Source: Dryomyza anilis
Lineage: Eukaryota; Arthropoda; Insecta; Diptera; Dryomyzidae
DNA: 64,000 nt
Assembly: GCA_951804985.1 (NCBI GenBank)
Contig: OX638131.1
Coordinates: 5,432,630-5,496,629 of the forward strand
Direction of reading: 5' to 3'
The first letter of the stretch is position 1. Each line of letters starts with the position of its first letter. Of the stretch, positions 21,873-33,800 are shown one piece after another. The notes beneath the pieces are model-generated. The model was not told the DNA's origin and made no database searches. It saw only the letters and a list, made by a program, of their open reading frames with translations. Made by a program: the position numbers and the translations under genes.

Positions 21873-24800
21873 GTGAGTAACGTGATGTACTTATCGAGCG
21901 ACCGTAGAGTCCTTGTTGCCGCTGCAGACAGCAATAGTAGGTAGTAGGTGTTGTTCTTGTTTAGTGAGGTGGTCTGGAACATTCTGAATTTTGGGGGGTT
22001 GGTATAAAGGCGTTGAAAGCTTCCTTCATTGTTTCGAAATCAAACGAATTTAATGTTCCAAAAATGCAGTAAAATAAATAAGCTATTCGATAATTATACA
22101 AATAATGTATATAGATATATTATCCGACGAGATATATTATCCGAACTTTCGATCGGAATCTTTTTCGAGCAAATCAGTCTTATGTTGTTCGAGAATACGA
22201 CTTTCTATCAGACTTTCATGTCTCGGAGACCTTTGATGTTTCTAAACATTACACTACACAACAAACGAGAAGAAAATGTTGCCATGAACATCCCATACAT
22301 CAATTCTATATAATTCACGGGTGTTGATTTTGACTGCATACTCAGTTTGTATCAACTACATAAGGTTTAAAAAAAATGCTCTCGCTGATTACCTGGCTTT
22401 TTTCAACCAATTTTCCAAAAAACTTTAAACGCAATTTTTCCTCAAATTGTCAAGACTAATTACAGTATACCGATAAACACTATTATTCCGATAGATTTTT
22501 AAAATATTTAAATATAACTCGAAAAACATTGATTTTTTTTAGACTAATTTTGAACAATTTTTTTAGCATTGTCAATCTAATAGTAAATAGTGGTGATTAA
22601 GATTATGCAGAGCATGGTTCAAATTAATGATGAAAATTACAAACTTTTTTGTATCAGTTCCCATTTTTAAAATATGCTCTATCAACCCAATTTCCGTTAA
22701 AAACTGTTAAAATTTAATATGCTTGTATATTTTAGCTTTATTTTTTTAAATTTATTAAAATGTTTGACAACATGCGATATTTTAATCTTTACCTCATCAT
22801 ATTTTAATATTTTTTTTGTCAACATCAATTCGATTTCGTACTGAAAAAAACGTATTGATGACTCGTAGTGTTCTCGAACTATTTTCTACAAAAAATTTGA
22901 TCTCATCAATTTATAGTTCCTAATTTTTAAAATTTCTCGTACATTCGAATTTAAGAACAAATTACGATATCGAAGCAGTCTCAAACTTTGATTAATTTTC
23001 GTTCCGATATCGAATCAAGAAAACTGCGCGACAGAACGCATCAATATCTACCTACCATGTAGGTCCGATTTGACTCTCGATATCGTTACTAGAATGGGTC
23101 TGATATCGTGTGAATTCTCCTGCATCTCGTTACGAATTCAAAACGATTGGTATACTGTGAATGTACGTCGAAATTATAGATCAAAATCGCTACGAGAATG
23201 CGTCCGATATCGTTTGAATTCTCGTGCATCTCGCATTGATCTTCTAATTATATCGGGCCTACAGTGTTTATATAAATTTAATAAAAATATACGAAAAATA
23301 TATATTTTAATATAAACTCAAAAAATTATTATATTTTATGGTATTTATCGTTTAAAATAATAACTGATCTTATTGACTAATTTAAATAATAAAAAAAATA
23401 TTTTAGATTTTGATTTTATATGATATTATAGATTTTGATTGAAAAGGTCAACTCCTAAAAATGATACATTGAATGAGAAAATCGATGTGGAGAATTTTCA
23501 CCGAAACCCGAATATACACTCAGTAAAAATCCTATTCAAATTGGTCAATGGGATTGTTATTGATTCAATGTTATTCAAAAAATATATATTTTCGTATTAA
23601 CACGAAAACAATTTAATTGTATTTTGTAGTATATAATGGGATTTATATGTTAAAATAATAATTGACTAATTTTAAGAACAATTTAACTATTGATTTTATA
23701 GTATATTCGACAATTCCAAGAATTGAATTGAAATCAGTCTCCCTGTATCAATAAACTAAAAAAGTAGATATGTCATATGTTAGGTAATTTAATTACTGTT
23801 TCAACAAACTAACAACGAGTAAAGGGACTAATTCAATTTTTAAAATTTAATTTCTCACTACAAATTAAAATGTTCACTAAAAATTCCGTTTACAAACTAC
23901 CCCTTACACCATACACGCTGCAAAAAATTTTGCAGGCATTACATATATCTTTGGAGTTTTATGCAAATAAAAGTATTATTGCATTGCCAAACATTATTAT
24001 AATAACAGCCAAACATATTTTTGTCTTCGTTCAAACATATTTATGTTCAGAATAAATAATTATCGGCGTTATTGCAAACATATATATGTTTGAATGTGAA
24101 AAACATTTTTTTTTACATGTAAACATATTTATGTTTACATTTAATTTTAATATAAATTTAAATACTGTATCATTTAATTACTGTTTAATTACCAACGAGT
24201 TAAGTCACTCAAAATTGAATTTTTAATTAAAAATTCAATTTTTCACTAAAAATTCAATTTTTCACTCAAAACTCAAATTTTACTCAACATAATTTTTTTT
24301 TACCTAAAATAAAATTTTTCACAACATATTAATTTTTTTCACTAAAAAATTGAAATTTTTACTCAAAATAAAAATTTTGTATAAAAATTCAATTTTTCAC
24401 TAAAAAATCAAATTTATACTTAAAATTCGATTTTTCACTCAAAATTACAATTACACTAGAAATTAAATTTTTGATTTAAAATTAAAATTTTCACTCAAAA
24501 TAAAATGTTCACTAAAAATTCCGTTTACTAACTAGATCTTAAACCACTATCTTTTATATTAAATACAGACCCCTGCAAAAGTTCTTATAAATATAAATAT
24601 TCCGACTAATTCCATACAAATAAAATAATTTAATATGTTCTGAATAGTTAGATTATTTATTAGTTATTATTTATTAACATATAAATCAATTTATTTCACT
24701 GAAACTATCGTTACAATGGACTTATTCTGATCCACTACAATTCCCCGCAAACCATTTACATTCCTCGGGATTTTCATGATAGCTACTCAGAGTTTTTGTA

Positions 24801-27800
24801 TAGATCAACCGTTCACCCCTTTTGTCTATTGCCGTAGAACTTCCCGCACAAAGATACATCGTGGAATCCACGTTCTTCATGATCACATGATCACCTCTGC
24901 GCTCTGACGTCCAGTCTAGGCGGGTTTCGAAAACCTCGCTATTTCGAACATTGAATACAATTCCATCATTCTCTTGTTGATCATCAATAATGCGAGGTGA
25001 TCGCATATCATAGTATCTATTAGCGAATGTAAATGCGATGTTTTTGCTATCAAAATTAACAATATAAACGCGTTTAGTATGCTTTGTAGATTTCCGATTG
25101 AAATGGATACAAATGTGAACTGTTTCATTGCAATTGTGCAGATAACTATTCCAGTCCAACGTGTCGATCAAGCATACTTCGCCGATAGGCAACGTGGGAT
25201 TCTCCAGATGCAATCGCAGCTGTCTCAGCCGAGTCTCAACGGTCTCTCGTTGGGTACTGTTGAACTGATCCCCATTATACAAGGCCATCAAGGCGGCCAA
25301 GTTTTGAACCGTATTCGTGGATATACTGCTCAAAGTCTCTATAAGATCCTCTATTGGCATCATCCAGCGTACTTTATTCACCATATTAGTGATCGTGAGA
25401 TTCGAAAGAGTTTTATTGCTTTTGTAGAGCTCGTCGAATAAATCTTGCACCATTGCGTTATCTTTGCAGTTCTTTAGAAAGACTGCTGATTCCAAGACCT
25501 CAGCGCCCTTCTCGATTATGATTACTGCCAGTTGATTTCGTTTGGCATCCAAAACTTCACCTTGTTCTAGATTAGAATTACTAACGTTAGCATTGATGAG
25601 CGCTTCCAGCTCGTTATACAACGGGATCGCACTAAGAGGGTTTTCGATGTGTCGCACTTGACCCATAGCATTATAGAGTCCAATCAGAACATCTGCCTTA
25701 AAGTTTAGATTTTTGCTTAAACTAGAGAAGCCTAAAACCTTTTCGAAATTGTCGATGTTCTTGTCATAAATTTGGTTGACGTTTTCTTGCACGTACCGTG
25801 ATGAACTAGTATCTGGGCCGCAATGCCATCTTTAGCCAGCAAAATTATCGGCAACAAGAGAAGCTCCAGAATTCGCGAGAAACTTGATTTGAATAACATG
25901 TTCTAAGTTCTTATTTACACTAATTTCATCAATCGAAACCGGTGGCTTTTATACGAATTTTAGCGGGCATTTAATCTTATTTCTTTGATTAAATTTGACT
26001 TTTCTGATGACCGTTGGCAAGAATAAATTATGAGAATTATTATGGTTTTTAATCAGTGATGTGCTAAAGAACATTTTAGGGTTTGTTGTAATATACAGCA
26101 ATAGGCAATAGGATTTAAGGCGATGGCTTGCCGATTTTAAATAGAAATTATTATATATATTTTTTATAAGTTGTGTTTCTTTATTTTTACGACGATAATG
26201 AATTCAACTCGAACTTGAACTCGACTGATATGGTATTCGGCTAAACTCGAGGCAGCTTAGAAAGTGTTTACGAAAAATTTGAAAAAAACAACTTTTTTCT
26301 TTCCTGTACATAATATATGCCGTGATTCTGTCTTTAATATTTCACACATTTTGATAACTTTCCATAGGATTCATACAAACTATCATTTATGAGTGTGTTC
26401 CCGGGAAATATGTTCCAGATATTCCAAGAAAAAAGTTCCTCTCCTAGTAGAAATGTTCCCTATTAGTGAAAATGTGTGGTAAGTCAAATCATATTCTTCA
26501 TGTAACTGATTGGCTTATGAAAAATTCAATGGTCAGTTCCGTATATTGAACCTATTACAATTTCTACAAGGGTATTTATTACAATTAAAAAATTTCATAC
26601 AATTATTCAAATATCGTTATCAGTACCACATGTTGTTTTATTTTATTTTTTTGTGAATAAACATAAAATTGTTTATGATCTTGCTGTTGTACATTTGAAA
26701 TGTTGAGTTATATGTAGTTGAATTAATAGACCAAGGCACTTCCTAGAGTCAACCGTTAAGATAACCTTTAAACTAGACGTTTAAAATTTAGCAAAATGTA
26801 TGAATATGAGTTAATTGTTAATTTTATTTTCAAAGACGTCACTGATATGCCAAAGAGGCGTATGTGCATTTTTTAAAATGTTGGGAAATCAAATTTTAAA
26901 TTTGTGCAAATTATTTTTTTTCATTTTTTTTGTTATTTTAGTTTACTCATCAATTAACATAACGTATATTTAATATATTTTGATTTGGACAAATTACTTA
27001 ATTATAAACACGGATTTTGTGTGGCTATATACCGTCCAGAACGCCAATAATTTTGTTTTTTTGTCATAATTTTTTATGGGTAAAAGATCAAATAGTGACG
27101 TTAACGCATTAATTGTTTGTTTTTAAAACACCTATCGATTGGCATCATTACTTAAAAATAAATTTTCGAATTTTTATTATTTTCTAGAAAAATAATTGGT
27201 AAATTATTTTGAAATAATGATGCCAATCGTTAGGTGCTTCAAAAATAAATAATTCATACCTTCGCTTTATGATTTTATCTTGTACCAATAAAAAGTTATG
27301 GTAAAAAAAGAAAAAGATTCGCCCTTTTGGTTTTGTATTTTGTGGCTAGAAATATCAAACAAAACCAAACACGATTTTGGCACAGTGTTCTTGAGAAAAA
27401 AACTAAATTTAAAAATGCAAACAAATCAAATGTCAAAAAATTACACATTCACCCCTTTGGTATGATAGTGACGATATACAATCTTCTAAAATCAGCATAT
27501 TTATGAAATGGTCATATGGTAAGATTTAAAATAGATATTAAAAGTGTGACTTAAAATTCAAATTTTCACGACAAATTAAATTGTTCACTACAAATTAAAA
27601 TGTTCACTAAAAATTCCGTTGAGAAACTACCTCTTAAACCATTATTTGTCATATTAAATACACTCAGGGAAAAACATTGTAAAATCAAGAAAAAACAACC
27701 TTAAATCAAGCAAAAGCCGTCATGAAAGTCGAGTAAGGTTGATATTTTTTAATTCACCAACGAACAACGTTGATTTAAGATTGAAATGAGAACGCGTTGC

Positions 27801-30800
27801 ATTTATAATTTTTTTAAAGTTGATATAATCTTAAATCAAAGTTGGTGCAATCTTGATATTAGATTGCTGCAACTTAAAATTGGAAATGCATTTTTAATTT
27901 AAAGTTGTAATTTTAGATTCGATGTATTTCAACCTAGTATTAAAATTTTGCATTGTTAAAACATGGTTGTATGATCAAAAGTTGAAAATTTTAAAATCAA
28001 CTATGACTGTGCTTGATTTTAAAATGTGTTTTTCCTCTGAGTGTACAGACCCCAGTAAAAGTTCCTATAAAAATAAATATTCCGACTATTCCACACAAAT
28101 AAAATAATTTAAAATGTTCTGAATAGTTAGATTATTTATTAGTTATTATTTATTAATTTTATAAATCAATTTATTTCACTGAAACTATCGTTACAATGGA
28201 CTTATTCTGATCCACTGCAATTCTCTACAAACCATTTACATTCCTCGGGATTTTCCTGGTAGCTACTCAGAGTTCTTGTATGGATCAACCGTTCACCCAT
28301 TTTGTTTACTGTCGCAGAAATTCCTGCACAAAGATACATCGTGGAATCCTCGTTCTTCATGATCACATGATCACCTCTGCGCTCTACCTTCCACTCTATG
28401 CTGGTTTCGAAAACCTCGCTATTTCGATCGTTATACATATTTCCATCATTCTCTTCTTGATCATCGATAATACGAGGTGGTCGCATGTCATAGTATCTAT
28501 TTGCGAATGTAAACGTTCCTTTTTTGGTATCAACATTAACAATATAAACGCGTTTAGCGTGTCCTGAAGATTTCGGATTGAAATGAATACAAACGTTACG
28601 TGCTGTACGGCATTTATGCAGATAACTATTCCAATCCGGCGCGTCGGAGAATTTTTCGATCAGACATACTTCGCCGATAGGCAACGTGGGATTCTCCAGA
28701 TGCAATCGCAGCTGTCTCAGCCGAGTCTCAACGGTCTCTCGTTGGGTACTGTTGAACTGATCCTCATTATACAAGGCCATCAAGGCGTCCACGTTTTGGA
28801 CCGCATTCGGGGATATACTACTCAGCGACTCTATAAGTTTCTCCATGGGCAACATCCAGCGTACTTTATTCACCATAGTAGTAATCGTGAGATTCGAAAG
28901 AGTTTTATTGCTTGCATAGAGCTCGCCGAATAAATCTTTCACCATTGCTTTATCTTTGCAATTCTTCAGAAAGACTGCTGATGCCAAGACCTCAGCGCCC
29001 TTCTCGATTATGATGACGGCCAGTTGATTACGTTTGGCCTCCAGGACGTCACTTTGTTCTCGATTAGAATCACTAATGTTAGCATTGATGAGCGCTTCGA
29101 GCTCGTTATACATTGGAATAGCATGCAGTGGATTATCAAAGTGCCGCACATCACTCATGGCACTATAGAGTCCAATCAAAACATCAGCCTTAAAGTTTAG
29201 ATTTTTGCTTAGACTGGAGAATTTTAAAACCTTTTCGAAATTGTCGATGTTTTTGTCATACATTTGGGTGATGTTTCCTTGCAAGTACCGTGAAGAACTA
29301 GTATCGCCTGGAGTCTGGACCGCAATGCCATCTTTAGCCAGCAAAATTATCGGCAAGAAGAGAAGCTCCAGAATTCGCGGAGAACATGATTTGTATAACA
29401 TGTTCTATGTTCTAATTTAAACTAATTTCATCTATCGAAATCGGAGGCTTTTATACTAATTCTTGCGAGCATTTACTCTTATTTCGTTGATTAAATTGGA
29501 CTTTTTGGTGACCTTTGGCATGTTTTTAATCAGTGATGTGCTTAAGCACATTTTCGGTTTTACTGTATTTTAAATTTATAGGCAATTGCTTGCCGATTTT
29601 AAATGAAAATTATTATAATTTATTTTTATTTTTTATATATTTTGTTTGTTTATTTTTACGACGATAATGAATTCAACTCCAATTTGAACTGGACTGATAT
29701 GGAACTCGGCTGAACTTGAGACAGTTCAAAAAGTGTTAACGAAAAATTTTAAAATACATTTTTTTCTTTTCCCGTACTATTTACAATGCCGTATATCTGT
29801 CTTTAATTTTCCACAAATTTTGATAGGATTCATATAACATATCTTTTATGAGTGTTTTTCCAGAAAATATGTCCAAAATATTAAAAAAAAGTCCCTGTCC
29901 TGCTAAAAATGTTTCCTATTAGTGAAAATGTGAAGTTAGTCAAATCATATTCTTCATGTAATTGATTGGCTTATGAAAAATCCCTTGATCAATTCCGAAT
30001 ATTGAACCCATTACAATTTCCCTTTACAATTTCTACAAATTTCATACATTCAAATTCAAATATCGTTATCAGTACCACATGTCGAAATATATATATTTTT
30101 TTTAATATATATAACATTCTTTATGATCTGCTGTAGTATATTTTAATTGTTGAGCTAATTGTAATAATGAGCTAAAGCTAATAAAAGACCTATGCACGTC
30201 CTAAAGTTAAGATAACTTTTAAATGAGATCATTTAAAATTCAACAAAATTTAAGAATATGACTTAATTGTTCGCCAACGGGTATTTTGGTTTACTCATCA
30301 ATTAACACAGAAAAAAAATCATCAACATGATGAATTTATTCATAAATATTATGAATTTTTTCACCAACTACCAGATTCATCATATTGATACCACCGTTCA
30401 TTATATGACATATTAATGAATGCATTCATATGAACAAAATATTCAATACAACGAATTTGAATTGTCATATTGATGAATTTGTTCATAATATTTTTTCAAA
30501 TAATTTTTTTTTATAAAATAATTCGAAAAAAAAAGTTGTAAAAACTTTATTTAAAAAATAACAGTAAAAAAATAATTATCCAAAAAAAATATTATTCGAA
30601 AAAAAAAAATCGAAAAAAAATGTGTTAGAAAAAAAAATTCGAAAAAAAAATTGTTCGAAAAAAATATTGTTCGAAAAAAAAAATTTTTTTCGAAAAAAAT
30701 TTGTCCAAAAATAAAAATCTTTAATACTATGAATCATGGTTTGAAAAACGGAATTCATCAATATTATGTACATTTTATTTCTGTGAACATAACGTATATA

Positions 30801-33800
30801 AAATATTTTTTTAATCGGACAACTTAGTGCATTATCAAAAAGGATTTTGTGTGGCTGTATCCTGACCAAAATGAAAATATGGTTGTTTTTGCTATAACTC
30901 TATATTTGCGCAATATAAAATTTTCAAGAAAAATGTTGTCAAATTATTTTTAATTATTGATCTCAATCAATATATGCTTTGAAAACAAACAATTAATACC
31001 TTTACTCTACAATTTGATCATGTACCAGTAAAAAGTTATGGCAAAAAAATGAAAAGATTCGCCTTTTGGCATGACAAGATTTTCAAATTTTCAAATTCGC
31101 CCTATTGGTTTTGACTTTTATGACTAGAAATATACTTGAGAAAAAACTAAATTCAAAAAAATCAAATGTCAAAAAATTACACATTCGCCTCTTTGGCATA
31201 TTTATGAAATGGTCATATGGTAAGATTTGAAATAGATATTAAAAGTTGAATATTGTATGTTTATAGGGCATACCATGCACAGTGCGACCAAACGCGACCA
31301 AAACGATCAGGTGAAATTCATTATTTTGCGAACCACTCAACCGATTTAAAAAATTTAAAAATTGTGTATATAGAATTCTGTAGACAATTTAAGTTTAGAA
31401 ATTGTGGATTGTAAATTTAAATAAAAATCAGTAAAGTTAAGATTTTCTATGCAAAATATAAAAAAAAAAAAAATCCAATTCAATTATTTCGACACTTTCA
31501 ATGGCTTAGACACTTTTAATTGACAATGCTTAGAATTCGACAGAGAAGTAAATTTAGTTGTATTTATTGTAAATTAAAATAAATTGTTGTTTTTTTATTA
31601 CATTTCAGTAGATTTTATTTGTACTCTATTTTTTAGATTAAACTTTAATCACATTTAATAATTTAATGCACTTATTTTAATCCACTGCAATCCTCTACAA
31701 ACCATTTACATTCCTCGAAATTATCCTCGAAATGTTCCTTGTAGCTACGCAAACCTCTTGTATAGAGAATCCTTTCATTGTGGTCTATTGCCTCTGAATT
31801 TCCGGCGCAAAGATAATATCCAGAGTCACGAGCAGCAGCTATAGGACTCTTCAAGATCACACGATCATCTTCGAAATCTACCAGCCAGTGTCGACTGATT
31901 ACGTAACGACTTCTGGTTCGGATATTTTTTATAAACCCATCTATGTCTGAAATAGTTTCTTCAGTGAATAGTACTTGTCTTTCGGTGATTTTATTAGTTA
32001 ATTTAAATAAGTCTGCTTCGCCATCAAAATTATAAATATTTCTTGGGGATTTCAGACCAAACTTAATACAATGTTGAAATGTATTTTTGCATTCTTGCAT
32101 ATACATTTTGGAATCGTTGGTGTGTTTCTGATACAAACAAACATCACCCCTAATCAACTGGTTAATATCAACGGGTTTAGTAGAATTATCTACCGAATTT
32201 TCTACGTGATTCTCCATCGAATTCTCTAGTTTGACAGTATCGACCTTAATCAATCGCAGCAGCCCCAACTTAACCTCAAACATCTCTCGTTGGGTACTGT
32301 TGAACTGATCCGCATTATGCAAGGCCATTAGTACGTCAATGTTCTGAACCGCATTCGTGGATATACTGCTCAAAGTCTCTATGAGATCCTCCATTGGCAT
32401 CATCCCTCGTACTTTATTCACCATAGTAGTAATCGTGAGGTTCGAAAGAGTTTTATTGCTTGCGTAGAGCTCGCCGAATAAGTTTTGCACCATTGCGTTA
32501 TCTTCGCAATTCTTCAGAAGGACTGCTGCTTTCAAGACCTCAGCGCCCTTCTCGATTATGATTACTGCCAGTTGATTTCGTTTGGCATCCAAGATGTCCC
32601 TTTGTTCTAGATTAGAATCACTATTGATGAGCGCTTCGAGCTCGTTATACAGCGGAATCGCACTAAGAGGGTTTTCGATGTGTCGCACATCACTCATAGC
32701 ACTGTAGAGTCCAAGAAAAACATCAGCCTTAAAGTTCAGATTTTTGCTTAGTCTCGTGAAATTTACAACTTTATCGAAATTTTCGATGTTCTTGTCATAA
32801 ATTTCGTATATTCTTTCTTGTAAGTAACGTGAGGAACTAATATCGCACGGAGTCTGGGCCGCAATGCCATCTTTAGCTAGTACAATTATCGGCAACAGGA
32901 GAAGCGCCAGGATTCGTGGAGAACTTGTTTTGTATAACATGATCTGTGTTCTAATTTAAACTAATTTCATCAAACGAAACCGGAGGCTTTTATACTAATG
33001 CTTGGGCGTATTTAATCTTATTATTTTGATTAAATTTGATTTTTTGCTAACCGTTCGCATGTATGAATTATGAGATTATGAAACAAATTGTTGTGCTATT
33101 TTTTAATCAGGATATTGCTTAAGCACGTTTTCGGTTTCACGCCGATTTGAAGCTATATGCGGTGGCTAACACATTTTAAATAAATTGTTTTTTATTTTGT
33201 TTTTACGATGTTATTCAACTTGAACTTGATTGATAAGGAACTCGACTGAATTCGAGGCAGTTAAGAAAAATGTTTACGAACAATTTAAGCAGACTCAGTA
33301 CAGTTGACTTCCTATTAAAAGCTGTAATATTTTTTACAATTTCTACAAGGCTTATTACAATTTAACATATTTCACAAAATTATATTTAAAACAAACGCCA
33401 TTAATTAAAATCCATCTTAGTGATTTTTGAACTATTATTTCACTTTTCTGGAACCACAAAAGTCGGGAATCTAAAATATTGCATTTTAGTTTAATATGAG
33501 AAACCAATATTAAAATTTTTAGCAATTTGTCTAAATGCTTAATTAATTCGTTGTTTTAAAATGGAATACATCACATCTAGTTTATAAATGTATACAGACA
33601 AAAAATTGAGCGTGAATATAGCAACTGTGATTAATTGTCAAAAAATGATTAATTCTTTTAAAATAATTAATTGAATAAACGAATTATTTAATAGTATAAA
33701 TCAAATTCTTTTTGGGTATACACCAACCCATTTTATATTTTATCTTGCACCAATAAAGAGTTATAGGAAAAAAAAAACAAAAAATTCGAAAAATTGAAAA

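Larger units (their letters stand above)
24556..33300 (-). repeat. Tandem array of about 3.5-kb units containing genes B, C and D
   Basis: Start codons of B, C and D are at 25899, 29401 and 32940, spaced 3502 and 3539 bases apart. Units B and C match outside the genes as well. Downstream they share 'atatgttctgaatagttaga' and 'actatcgttacaatggactt'; upstream they share 'tttttacgacgataatgaat' followed by an AACTCGACTGATATGG-like stretch. The upstream flank of D keeps a shorter match (ACTTGATTGATAAGGAACTC, about 33222). D is therefore the oldest split and B/C the most recent. Confidence 0.85.

Noticed and set aside
24722..25792. Gene B as an intact 356-residue protein
   Set aside because: The first codon of that frame is GTG, not ATG, and the true signal-peptide start lies upstream in another frame because of the 10-base deletion.
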